Shown in pieces: positions 8,520 to 16,559 of a DNA stretch of 36,146 bases (the stretch's first letter is position 1; each line of letters starts with the position of its first letter). The translations under genes and the position numbers were made by a program. Origin of the DNA: Bradyrhizobium hipponense (GTDB lineage Bacteria; Pseudomonadota; Alphaproteobacteria; Rhizobiales; Xanthobacteraceae); NCBI RefSeq assembly GCF_008123965.1, contig NZ_VSTH01000140.1, positions 1-36,146 on the forward strand, in the 5' to 3' direction. The notes below the pieces were generated by a model, which worked only from the letters and a program-made list of their open reading frames with translations, was not told the DNA's origin and made no database searches.

Positions 8520-9254
8520 TTAGGTGAGGGTCGCCTCCTGCTCCACGAGGGTCTCGTAACACTCGCAGGACAGCTGTTTCAATGCGTCTCGATCCAGGAT
8601 TTTGATGACGCCGCGCGCATATGTGATCACGCCTTTGTCTTGCATCTTGCGCGCGACTTCGGTCACGGACGTCCTGCGGACGCCGAGCATTTCTGCGAGC
8701 AGTTCCTGGGTTAGGCTGACAGTGTCGCTCGCGGCGCGATCGGAAGATTGCAGCAGCCAGCGGCAGAAGCGCTCGTCGATCTGATGCAGCGCATTGCAGG
8801 CGGCCGTGACGCGAGCCTGTGTCAACATGACCTCGTTGTAGCGCACGCAGACATCGCGAAGCGCATCGCTGGCGCTGACCGCCTTCCGGAATGGCGCCGC
8901 CGCGATCTTGCTGCACTGAAGCGGCAACTGGACCACCACGCGAACGAGTGACGTATACAAACCCAGTCCGGCCATGGCACCGACCACGCCCTCGCGCCCG
9001 ACCGTCGCGGTTTCGATTGCCTTGCCGTCCCGCATCACCGCGAGCATCGAAACCATGCCGTTGTGAGGGAAATAAACGTGATCGACCTCGGCGCCGGCCT
9101 CATAGACGACGTCGCCCTGCGCCATCGACCTCGTCACCAAATGCGGTTCGAGCGCATCGAAATCCCTGCGCGGCAACAACGCAAGTAGCTTGTTATCCAG
9201 CGAACTAGGCGAAGGTGCGTGCAACTGCGGCTTTCGGCCCGATCGGTCGGGCAT
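8520..9254 (-). CDS. Crp/Fnr family transcriptional regulator
   Basis: 244 residues from the ATG at 9254; the open frame extends to 9404 but the first 50 codons are not family-like. Residues about 20-140 are a cyclic-nucleotide-type beta-roll (GDVVYEAGAEVDHVYFPHNG, then ATVGREGVVGAMAGLGL). The C-terminal winged helix carries LTQELLAEMLGVRRTSVTEV as recognition helix region. No FNR-type N-terminal Cys cluster is seen, so it is not an iron-sulfur oxygen sensor. The ligand is unknown. This subgroup (the FPHxGMVS type) is abundant in Bradyrhizobium. It is divergent from the response-regulator gene, with about 440 bases between. Confidence 0.88.
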   Translation of the reverse strand: MPDRSGRKPQLHAPSPSSLDNKLLALLPRRDFDALEPHLVTRSMAQGDVVYEAGAEVDHVYFPHNGMVSMLAVMRDGKAIETATVGREGVVGAMAGLGLYTSLVRVVVQLPLQCSKIAAAPFRKAVSASDALRDVCVRYNEVMLTQARVTAACNALHQIDERFCRWLLQSSDRAASDTVSLTQELLAEMLGVRRTSVTEVARKMQDKGVITYARGVIKILDRDALKQLSCECYETLVEQEATLT

Positions 9255-9553
9255 GGGTACCGCAGGGGAAAGATTGCGCGCTCCGAGGGGGCGCTCCGCG
9301 GGGTATTTGCCTGACACTAGGATCGGCACAAACCCTTGTCGGTCCGATACCCGTCTTTGGCCTGCCCTTGGCTCTCTCGACGGATAACCCGGAAAATATA
9401 GCACTCTCTGGCGCGCAGGTGTGATCTATTTGCCTCCACGGCCTCTATATGTACGATACACGACCATTTTGGCTGCCATTGCCGGCAAACCAGGCACCGC
9501 GGCGCCGATTGAGACAAATAATTCCAAATCGGCCATAAATTTGCCTCTTGGCC

Positions 9554-9578
9554 GGAACGAACGACGGAATTCGTCGTT
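9554..9578 (+). promoter_or_regulatory. Candidate EcfG (general stress) promoter
   Basis: GGAAC (9554-9558), 16 bases, then CGTT (9575-9578) matches the GGAAC-N16/17-CGTT promoter of alphaproteobacterial EcfG sigma factors. It points toward the response-regulator gene, whose ATG is 114 bases downstream. The same bases form a near-perfect inverted repeat (CGAACGACG at 9558-9566 with CGTCGTTCG at 9572-9580), so a repressor site is an alternative. Confidence 0.45.
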
Positions 9579-9691
9579 CGCCTTACAGCACCGCCTTTGT
9601 CCGGTACCCGACGAAGGAACAGGGTGAAGCGCATCTGTCCGGGAAAGCGGGCATAGGGCGCATCCTGCGATATTGCCGAGGAAGCCACGTC

Positions 9692-10069
9692 ATGCAGCAT
9701 CGCGCCTGCACTCCTCCCCTCGTGCTCGTTGTCGAGGACGATATTCTGCTGCGGTGGACGGCAACTGAAGCCCTCCAGGCCGCGGGGTTTGACGTTATCG
9801 AGGCCGGAAGCGCAATCGAAGCAATCTCGATACTCGAAAAACGGGTCGATATTCGTGCGGTCTTTACCGATGTTCAGATGCCAGGTTCAATCGACGGCCT
9901 GAAGCTCGCCCACCTCATCAGCTTCCGTTGGCCACCGATCAGGATCATCGCCACTTCCGGTAAGGTCAAATTGCGAGACGACGATCTGCCGGAGGGCGGG
10001 CGCTATCTGCAAAAGCCATATCCCATGGCCGAACTCACGGGCCTGCTGGGTGAGATGATAGGACAATGA
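9692..10069 (+). CDS. Single-domain response regulator (CheY-like receiver)
   Basis: 125 residues: a receiver domain only. The acidic pocket is EDD (15-17), the phospho-acceptor is Asp60 in FTDVQMPG, the switch residue is Thr88/Ser89 in ATSGK, and the conserved Lys is Lys108 in LQKPYPM. No output domain follows, so it must act through a partner protein. The start at 9692 has GAGGAA 8 bases upstream; the longer open frame from 9548 runs through the intergenic region. Proteins of this type in Bradyrhizobium often work with hybrid histidine kinases in stress signalling, but no kinase lies in this window. The candidate EcfG promoter upstream fits a stress role. Confidence 0.9.
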   Translation: MQHRACTPPLVLVVEDDILLRWTATEALQAAGFDVIEAGSAIEAISILEKRVDIRAVFTDVQMPGSIDGLKLAHLISFRWPPIRIIATSGKVKLRDDDLPEGGRYLQKPYPMAELTGLLGEMIGQ

Positions 10070-10466
10070 CAAGACGCGCCGGGCTTTGTTCATCTGATCT
10101 CGTGCGCCGCCGATCATGATCGAGGGCCGGCCGGTTTATGCGCCCAACATGAGCGCGCAAGATATCGAGCCCACTGACGCTTTTGCCGAAGAGATCGGAG
10201 AGGTCTCATGGCCTTCGCGGCACGCTGCAAGGAAGACTTGCAGCCGGCCAGATTTGCAGCCGGCCAGATTTGATGGACACGCGCCCGCTACTCGCGAGGG
10301 CCTTCTCCGATCGATGAGATGCATCCATCAATCGACCGTTTACGCACGAGGTTCCGTGATGTTTCCATGACCGCCTCACGGCCTTCGCAACGAACCGCAA
10401 TGCTGGCCGGCTCGGAACTTCTCTCCATCGCGCCACTTCTGAAATCGAGTGACGGAAGCACGCGCA
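10070..10466. other. Intergenic region with a 16-bp tandem repeat
   Basis: About 400 bases between the response regulator and the CYTH-CHAD gene. TTGCAGCCGGCCAGAT occurs twice in tandem (10238-10253 and 10254-10269). An 84-codon plus frame at 10116-10370 spans it, but it has no ribosome site or family likeness, and the repeat is read in different frames. I see no convincing gene here. Confidence 0.4.
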
Positions 10467-11972
10467 ATGAACGCAGAAACGGAACTCAAGTTCCAGGTTG
10501 CGCCACGAAAGCTGGCATCCATCTTGCGCAGCGGCAGCAGACGGCGCGATCGGTCGGAGCAGGCGCTCGTGTCAAATTACTATGATACGAGCAAGCACAA
10601 GCTCAAGCGAAATGGCCTCACGCTTCGGGTCCGCAAGGTCGATGGCCGCTACGTCCAAACCGTGAAAGCGAGCGGCTCGGGGAGCGTGACGCGTGGCGAA
10701 TGGGAGCATGAGGTCAGCGGCGCAAAGCCCGACCTCAAGCAAGCGAGGAACACAGCGCTCGACGGCGTGGCCACCAAAAAACTCCCTCGCAAGCTCAAAC
10801 CGGTGTTTCAGACCGACGTGCATCGGACGGCGGAGATACGGCGGGTCCGGAGTAGCCAGATCGAGCTCGCGGTCGACCGCGGCCGGATCGGTGCCGGCCG
10901 CCGCTCGCGATCTATCGCCGAGCTTGAACTGGAGTTGAAGTCTGGACATGTCGCAGATCTGTTTCGTTTGGCGCGAGACATCGAGCGCAAGACCGCTGCC
11001 GAGCTCGATCTGCGCTCGAAATCCGAGCAAGGCTACCGGCTCCTGGCGCGAGAAGGCGACGGCGCGCAACGTGCCGAGCCGATCTGGCTGAAGCACGAGC
11101 TTTCACCGCGAGATGCCTTCCGCGTAATCGCGCATTCGACACTTCGGCACATCACCGCCAACGCCGATCCAGTGCGCAACATGGATTCCGAGGGCGTCCA
11201 TCAAATGCGCGTCGGCCTGCGGCGGTTGCGGGCGGCCATCTCCCTCTTCGACGATATCCTGCCGCGCGCGAGCACGGCCCGGATCAAGGCTGAGCTCAGA
11301 TGGCTCACGGGCGAACTTGCGCCGGCGCGAGAAATCGACGTTTTTCTGAACGAGAGCATTCAGCGGATCGCCGGCCAGGACGTCCCGAAACGTGGGGCCC
11401 GCGCGATCTTCAAGAAGTTCTCCGGGCAGCGGTTGGCCGCCTTCCGGCGCGCCCGTGACGCGGTTGATTCGGCCCGCCACCGCCGTCTTTTGATTGATGC
11501 GGCCGAGTGGATCGAATCCGAACGCCCCCGCAGCGCTGATGATCGGACGATCGCTGCCTACGCCGCGGCAGTGCTCGACCGGCGGTTGAAGAAGGCGCGA
11601 AAGCAAGGCAGGCAGCTGAGCGATCTCGATCCGGGACAGCGCCACAAATTGCGGATCAGGATCAAGAAGATCCGGTATGCGATCGAGTTCTTCGGAAGCC
11701 TCTACCGCAATCGCGACCAGAACGAGCTCGCTGGCCTATCCGACCGGCTGAAACGGATTCAGTCCGCCTTGGGATCGTTGAACGATTTCATGGCGCATCG
11801 CGCGTTGGCGACCGAGGCAGCGTTAGCGGCGCCTCCCCCAAATCGGCGCGCCCTGGCTTTTGCAGCAGGATTCATCGTTGGGCAGGAGCGCGAAGCCGCT
11901 CAGAACTTGATCGAGGACGCATCGAGGGAGCTGCGCCGATTGCGTCGCCTGAGTGTCCAGCCGAGCGAGTGA
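10467..11972 (+). CDS. CYTH-CHAD domain protein (inorganic triphosphatase-like)
   Basis: 501 residues from the ATG at 10467, which has GGAAG 8 bases upstream; a GTG at 10449 is an alternative. Residues 1-200 are a CYTH triphosphate tunnel domain: the signature ExExK appears as ETELKF, followed by YYDTSKHKLKRNGLTLRVRK, GEWEHEV, AELELELKSG and KSEQGYRLL, giving the rows of charged residues that line the tunnel. Residues about 210-495 are a CHAD helical domain with the basic motif VHQMRVGLRRLRAAI, and KLRIRIKKIRYAIEFF. CYTH proteins hydrolyse tripolyphosphate or related triphosphates with a divalent metal; CHAD domains bind polyphosphate. It acts in the cytoplasm (no signal). The avidin-like gene starts 16 bases after its stop, so the two form an operon. 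Confidence 0.93.
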   Translation: MNAETELKFQVAPRKLASILRSGSRRRDRSEQALVSNYYDTSKHKLKRNGLTLRVRKVDGRYVQTVKASGSGSVTRGEWEHEVSGAKPDLKQARNTALDGVATKKLPRKLKPVFQTDVHRTAEIRRVRSSQIELAVDRGRIGAGRRSRSIAELELELKSGHVADLFRLARDIERKTAAELDLRSKSEQGYRLLAREGDGAQRAEPIWLKHELSPRDAFRVIAHSTLRHITANADPVRNMDSEGVHQMRVGLRRLRAAISLFDDILPRASTARIKAELRWLTGELAPAREIDVFLNESIQRIAGQDVPKRGARAIFKKFSGQRLAAFRRARDAVDSARHRRLLIDAAEWIESERPRSADDRTIAAYAAAVLDRRLKKARKQGRQLSDLDPGQRHKLRIRIKKIRYAIEFFGSLYRNRDQNELAGLSDRLKRIQSALGSLNDFMAHRALATEAALAAPPPNRRALAFAAGFIVGQEREAAQNLIEDASRELRRLRRLSVQPSE

Positions 11973-11988
11973 TCTTGGGAGCACCGGT

Positions 11989-12357
11989 ATGGCGTGGGTC
12001 GGCAATTGGCAAAATCAATTCGGCTCAATCTTGCGCATCACCAGCGATGCGGAGGGCCGCATCGAGGGCAATTTCGAAACCGCGCTCGAAGACAGCGGCT
12101 TTTATGGGCAAGCAGTTCCCGTCATCGGGTTTCACAGGGGCAATTGTATTGGCTTTGTCGCCGTAGGCTCGTCTGCCACCGGCGACCGGGTTGTTTCGTA
12201 CACGGGACTGTTGCGCCATGGGAAAATGGAAACGGCCTGGTTCGTGGTCGCCGATCAGGCGCTGAGCGCCGCCAGTGAGGGCGATCCCGCAAAGCTCAAA
12301 CCCGTGAACTGGTGGCGCGCCGTGACAACCAATGTCGACACCTTCGAGCGGACCTAG
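11989..12357 (+). CDS. Leaderless avidin/streptavidin-family protein
   Basis: 122 residues, close to one avidin barrel. It begins directly at strand 1 with VGNWQNQFGSILRITSD, matching the GxWxNQxGS signature of streptavidin and rhizavidin. It ends with NWWRAVTTNVDTFER, matching the final WK...DTF strand. By hand alignment to streptavidin, Asn23, Ser27, Trp108, Trp120 and Asp128 are kept. Tyr43 is Phe, Trp79 appears to be Val, and the Ser88/Thr90/Trp92 region is changed (RVVSYTG). Biotin binding may be weak, or the ligand may differ. Neither this ATG (GGGAG 8 bases upstream) nor the GTG at 11953 gives a signal peptide, although many known avidins are exported. It lies 16 bases after the CYTH-CHAD stop. 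Confidence 0.82.
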   Translation: MAWVGNWQNQFGSILRITSDAEGRIEGNFETALEDSGFYGQAVPVIGFHRGNCIGFVAVGSSATGDRVVSYTGLLRHGKMETAWFVVADQALSAASEGDPAKLKPVNWWRAVTTNVDTFERT

Positions 12358-12406
12358 AGCACCCGCGCAGGATTTGCGCGTAATCGCGACGATCTGTCAG
12401 TTTTCC

Positions 12407-12535
12407 TCAGGCACCCACTTTGGTGCCGCTTACCACCAGCGGCGTGTAGATCACCAGCTTCAGCGCCGGATCGTCGTTGGCCTGGAAGCTCGTATGCTCA
12501 AAAATGCAGCACGCCCAGGGTCGGATGGGAGGGCG
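12407..12535 (-). pseudogene. Remnant of an XRE/MmyB-type regulator (C-terminal end only)
   Basis: On the minus strand this stretch reads HPTLGVLHF, a frameshift with in-frame TGA, then EHTSFQANDDPALKLVIYTP and a stop at 12407. It is nearly the same as the C-terminus of the intact regulator at 16560-17375. At DNA level 12438-12530 aligns with 16608-16700 with few changes and a 1-base insertion in a T/A run. The rest of the gene is gone. It lies in the gap between the converging avidin-like and winged-helix genes; the rest of the gap, to 12653, shows nothing I recognise. Confidence 0.8.
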
Positions 12536-12653
12536 CGCCAACTAAGCTGCGTGCTCACAGCTGCAGGAGGTCCGCCGTGCTCCTGAGATCTGAGTTGGGC
12601 AGCAACAGAAGCTTGCGAAGCGATACCTCCGCCTTGCCTGCTGGGCTCGCCAT

Positions 12654-14213
12654 TCACTCCTCGGGAAGTCCTGCCTTGCGTAGGCCCTCGGCAATGCGAG
12701 CTCGCTGCGCGAGGCAGATCGGATGGTCAGTTGGCGAACTGGCGTGGAATTGGGCGATGCTGAAAGTAGGAGCGAGGATGATTCCCGCCTGCACGTAAGC
12801 CCGCGCCTCCTCGGTCTGACCGAGATGAGCCAATGTGGCGGCGAGGTAGAAATAGACGAACGGGGCAATATTCCGGTTGGTTTCGATGGAGCGGTTGAAC
12901 CAGCGAACAGCCGCCTCATCGAGACCAAGATATGACTGCGCTACGCCCGCCGTGTTCATCCAGGAAAAGGCCCTGTTGTCCCGCGGAGAGAGCCGGAATG
13001 CTTCCATGACGCAGGCTTCGGTCTCCTCTGCCCGACCGAGATTGCACTTGCCAAGTCCGATCCACGCATGAGCAGTGGCCAGATTCCGATCCAGCTCCAA
13101 AGACCGCTCACATTCGGCAATGCCCTGAGCGGCGCGTTTGGTGAAAATCTGGACGACGCCCATCAGGCAATGCGCCATCGCGTGGTTGGGCGTGTGGGCA
13201 AATATCTTGGCCAAGGACGATTCGACTACCTGCAGGGGCGCCGTCCGGTCGATCAACATGGACGTAGCCCGCGTGGTATCGACGAATGCCATGCCGACCA
13301 TAGCTTCAAGGTTCGTCGGGTCTCGGCAGAGAGCGTGTTCGAAGAACCGTCGCGCCTGCGCCAGGTTCGCAGGGTCCGATCCGCGGTTCACGCTCGCCAT
13401 GCCCAGGAAATAGAGGTCCATCGAATCCGGATGCGGCGCTCGTGCCGCGCGCCGCGCCTCCGCCGAGACCAGCTCCGTTTCCAGCTGATTGGCAAGACGG
13501 GCGCCGATTTCGTCCTGCATGTCGAAGAGATCGGCGATCGGCTTGTCGAAGCGTTCGGCCCAGAGGTGGTTGCCGGTCTCGGCATCGATGAGCTGGACGT
13601 TGATGCGCATTCGGCTGCCGCCTCGCTGCACCGCCCCCTCGAGGACATAACGAACGCCGAGCTCGCGGCCGATCTGCTTCAGATCGACATGCTTTCCCTT
13701 GAACGTGAAGGCGGTGTTGCGACCGACGACGAAGATGCCGGCCAACCGCGACAAGTCTGTGGTCAGGCTCTCCGTCACGCCGTCGACGAAATAATCCTGC
13801 TCAGAAGCAGGGCTCAGATTGGCGAAAGGCAGAACGATGAGCGACGGCTTGCCAGGGACCGGGCTTGGCAGGCTGCTCGTGATAGTCGCTGTCGTCTGCC
13901 CGGGCGCTTCGCGCACGGGAGCCACGAAGCGTACACCCTTGCGTGGAAAGGTCTTGATGAAGCGCTGTTCGTCTCCGGAATCGCCAATCGCCTTCCGCAG
14001 CGCATTGAGGCGCGTGGTCAGAGCAACCTCCGAGACAGCGCGGCCCTGCCAGATGGCGTTGATCAGGTCGTCCTTGCTAACGACGCGTTCCCGATTATGG
14101 ATCAGATAGTCCAGCAGGTCGAACACCTGCGGCGCGATCGCGAGCACATCCGTCCCGCGACGCAGCTCGCGCCGGTCGGTGTCGAGAGAAAAGTTTTCAA
14201 AGAAATAGCGCAA
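12654..14213 (-). CDS. CadC-like winged-helix regulator fused to TolB-like and TPR domains
   Basis: 519 residues from a TTG at 14213, preceded by GGGGAAG; the frame is open from another TTG at 14264, but RYFFENFSLDTDRRELRRG is the usual start of this family. Residues 1-100 are an OmpR/CadC-type winged helix (RVVSKDDLINAIWQGRAVSE, then FPRKGVRFVAPV). Residues about 125-260 resemble the TolB N-terminal fold: SLIVLPFANLSPASEQDYF, GVRYVLEGAVQRGGSRMRIN. Residues about 270-515 are TPR-like helical pairs. No membrane span is evident after the winged helix, unlike true CadC. Proteins of this build are common in Bradyrhizobium. It is divergent from the Bug-family gene (168 bases between) and may control it. 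Input signal unknown. Confidence 0.88.
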   Translation of the reverse strand: MRYFFENFSLDTDRRELRRGTDVLAIAPQVFDLLDYLIHNRERVVSKDDLINAIWQGRAVSEVALTTRLNALRKAIGDSGDEQRFIKTFPRKGVRFVAPVREAPGQTTATITSSLPSPVPGKPSLIVLPFANLSPASEQDYFVDGVTESLTTDLSRLAGIFVVGRNTAFTFKGKHVDLKQIGRELGVRYVLEGAVQRGGSRMRINVQLIDAETGNHLWAERFDKPIADLFDMQDEIGARLANQLETELVSAEARRAARAPHPDSMDLYFLGMASVNRGSDPANLAQARRFFEHALCRDPTNLEAMVGMAFVDTTRATSMLIDRTAPLQVVESSLAKIFAHTPNHAMAHCLMGVVQIFTKRAAQGIAECERSLELDRNLATAHAWIGLGKCNLGRAEETEACVMEAFRLSPRDNRAFSWMNTAGVAQSYLGLDEAAVRWFNRSIETNRNIAPFVYFYLAATLAHLGQTEEARAYVQAGIILAPTFSIAQFHASSPTDHPICLAQRARIAEGLRKAGLPEE

Positions 14214-14381
14214 GCCACTTCCCCGCGACCGCGGTCCATCCGCAAAATCCGATGCCCGTGCCAAGGATAAGCTGTCGATAAGGAAAAAGTAAGCCGTCGA
14301 TCAAGCCCGTCCATCCCTGGTGTGGTACATCCGAAGATAGAACCTGCCCGGACACATTAAGATGGATCAGGGAGACAAGTG

Positions 14382-15362
14382 ATGATCACGCGTCGTGATG
14401 TATTGACCGTGTCGGCGTCCGGTGTCGCGATTTCCGCCGCGTGCCTCGTGCCACGGGCGCGCGCACAGCCGCTCGCAAAAACCGTGCACATTCTGACCGG
14501 CTTCACGCCCGGTCTGCAAGACGCGCTGGCGCGGCTCATTGCTGCCCAGATGAACGACTATGCCGAAACGATCGTGGTGGAGACCCGGCCCGGTGCGGCA
14601 GGTCGCATCGCGGTGGAGGCAGTGAAAACCGCCGACGCCGACGGATCGACGATGCTGTTCGCTCCGCTTGGCTTCATGATGCTGTTTCCGCACGTTTACA
14701 AGACGCTGAGATATCAGCCGCGGGATTTCACGCCTGTGTCAACCGCGGCCTCGACCCCGACATTACTGACGGTTGGCCCAAAGGTGCCGGCGGACGTAAC
14801 GACGATGGCGGAGTTTGTCGGCTGGTGCCGCGCTAACCCGAAGCTCGCCACCTACGGCACGGCGGGCGCCGGAACCACGCTGCATTTCCTCGGCGCGACA
14901 GTGGCGCGCACCGCGGGATTCGATTTTTTGCACGTGCCCTATCAGGGCAATGGCGCGATTCAGGATCTGGTCAAGGGCGAGATCGCGTCGGCGATCCTGC
15001 CGGTCGGGAGCTCACTTGGTCTCGTCCGGTCCGGAGATCTTCGTGCACTGGTGACTACCGGCCCGCGCCGCTGCTCGTTTGTTCCTGCCGTGCCGACGGT
15101 GCGGGAAGCTGGATATCCGTCGCTCGAGGACCTCACATGGTATGCGTTTTTCGTTCCGGCCAGGACGCCCGCGCCTGTCGTCGAAAAGCTCAATGCTGCG
15201 ATCCAGGCGGCCATGCTCACCAATGAGGTCAAGTCCGGCATGGCAAAGCTGGCCGTCGAGCCTGACGCGATCGCGATGGGTGACTTTGCCCGCCTGATCG
15301 CGTTCGAATCCGAGCGGTGGAAGGCGATCGTAGAGGCGACGGGGTTCGTCCCAACCGATTGA
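14382..15362 (+). CDS. Bug/TctC-family periplasmic substrate-binding protein
   Basis: 326 residues from the ATG at 14382, with GGGAGA upstream; a GTG directly before it is an alternative. The N-terminus is a twin-arginine type signal (TRRDVL, then a hydrophobic stretch ending ARAQ). The family marks are GFTPGLQDALARLIA, VVETRPGAAGRIAVEAV, YGTAGAGTTLHFLG, FLHVPYQGNGAIQDLVKGEI and a C-terminal WKAIVEATGF. Bug proteins bind carboxylated or aromatic small molecules and feed TctAB permeases; no tctA or tctB is in the window, so it is an orphan binding protein. It precedes the O-methyltransferase by 31 bases on the same strand, suggesting one transcript. The substrate cannot be read. Confidence 0.9.
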   Translation: MITRRDVLTVSASGVAISAACLVPRARAQPLAKTVHILTGFTPGLQDALARLIAAQMNDYAETIVVETRPGAAGRIAVEAVKTADADGSTMLFAPLGFMMLFPHVYKTLRYQPRDFTPVSTAASTPTLLTVGPKVPADVTTMAEFVGWCRANPKLATYGTAGAGTTLHFLGATVARTAGFDFLHVPYQGNGAIQDLVKGEIASAILPVGSSLGLVRSGDLRALVTTGPRRCSFVPAVPTVREAGYPSLEDLTWYAFFVPARTPAPVVEKLNAAIQAAMLTNEVKSGMAKLAVEPDAIAMGDFARLIAFESERWKAIVEATGFVPTD

Positions 15363-15393
15363 AGTGGGTCCTGATACGCATCGGAGGAAACAC

Positions 15394-16410
15394 ATGGACC
15401 AGCCAGTATCCGTCTACGATCTCGTGCAGTCGCACCGCATCACCGCGCTGATTTATGCAGCGGCGAAGCTCAACCTTGCCGAGGCCATCGGTGCCGACGC
15501 AAAATCAGCGGCTGAGCTCGCGAGGCTCGTAGATGCCGATGAAAGTGCGCTGCGCAGGCTGCTCGTCGGCCTGACGACGCTTGGCCTCTGCAGACATGTC
15601 GACAGAGACCGGTTTGCCATGACCGACCTCGGCCGCCGGCTCGACGAGATTGCCGATCCGTCATTGAAGGACTGGGTTCTTTTCGAGGGCGAGATGCTCC
15701 TGCAATCCTGGAGTGGATTAGTCGAATCAGTTCGTACCGGAAAGACCGCGGCCCAGCTGCGCGGAGATGGCGACGATCGCTATGCCGCGATGAGCAATAC
15801 GCCGCAATCGACTCGTCTATTCAACGCTGCGATGGTCAGTCTCACACGGACTCTCGTTCCAAAAATCGTTACAGCCTACGACTTCGCTGCAGCGCGCATT
15901 GTCATGGATCTGGGCGGCGGCACCGGCGAGTTGATCGGGGGCGTACTGCGCCACAACCCGCACCTTCAAGGAATCGCCTTTGATCTTGCACGCTGCGAAG
16001 CAGAGGCGCGTGCGCACTTTGATCGGCTTGGCATCGCAGGGCGCTGCCGGTTCGTCGCCGGCAGCTTCTTTGAAGCGGTCCCAGGCGGCGCCGACACGAT
16101 CCTGATGAAGAGCATCCTCCACAATTGGAAGGACGACCGTTGCGAGACCATCCTGAAGAATTGCTGGAACGCGCTGCCCTCTGGCGGAGCGCTGGTCGTG
16201 ATTGAGCGGATCATGCCGGAGTCTGTCACGACGGACCCCCAAGACCGCTCCTGCGTCATGAGCGACCTCAACATGCTGCGCGGACCCGGCGGCTGCGAGC
16301 GAACGGAAGCTGAGTACTGCAGGCTGGCCGTCTTGAACGGATTCGCTTTGGTCGGGACGACTGGGATCGGCTCTTTCAGCTTAATCCAGTTCAGGAAAGT
16401 TGGTAGTTGA
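15394..16410 (+). CDS. SAM-dependent O-methyltransferase (plant-type/acetylserotonin MT-like family)
   Basis: 338 residues from the ATG at 15394, which has GGAGGAAA 4 bases upstream. Residues 10-90 are the winged-helix dimerisation domain (HRITALIYAAAKLNLAEAI, then ADESALRRLLVGLTTLGL). Residues about 165-330 are the Rossmann methyltransferase: VMDLGGGTGELIGGVL binds SAM. MKSILHNWKDDRCETIL carries the His of the family's ILHxW motif, which acts as base in catalytic members. GGALVVIERIMPE follows. It would methylate a hydroxyl on a small aromatic or polyketide-like substrate; none is identified nearby. It is probably co-transcribed with the Bug-family gene. Confidence 0.9.
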   Translation: MDQPVSVYDLVQSHRITALIYAAAKLNLAEAIGADAKSAAELARLVDADESALRRLLVGLTTLGLCRHVDRDRFAMTDLGRRLDEIADPSLKDWVLFEGEMLLQSWSGLVESVRTGKTAAQLRGDGDDRYAAMSNTPQSTRLFNAAMVSLTRTLVPKIVTAYDFAAARIVMDLGGGTGELIGGVLRHNPHLQGIAFDLARCEAEARAHFDRLGIAGRCRFVAGSFFEAVPGGADTILMKSILHNWKDDRCETILKNCWNALPSGGALVVIERIMPESVTTDPQDRSCVMSDLNMLRGPGGCERTEAEYCRLAVLNGFALVGTTGIGSFSLIQFRKVGS

Positions 16411-16559
16411 GAAGCCTCTCTTTGCTGTGGCGCACGAGGACGCAGATTCTGCCTACCCGCCGCGGCTTAATGGCGAAGTCACATTTTCCAGAGGATGACG
16501 GAAACGCCTTCCGCCCTGCCGGGTCCGGTTGTGTCTTGGCCGTATCGCCGCGTTCCCGC

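Noticed and set aside
10116..10370. 84-codon plus frame after the response regulator
   Set aside because: No ribosome site or recognisable domain, and it is crossed by a 16-bp tandem repeat that reads in different frames.
13068..14270. 400-codon plus-strand frame opposite the winged-helix/TPR regulator
   Set aside because: Mirror of a well-supported minus-strand gene; no family likeness.
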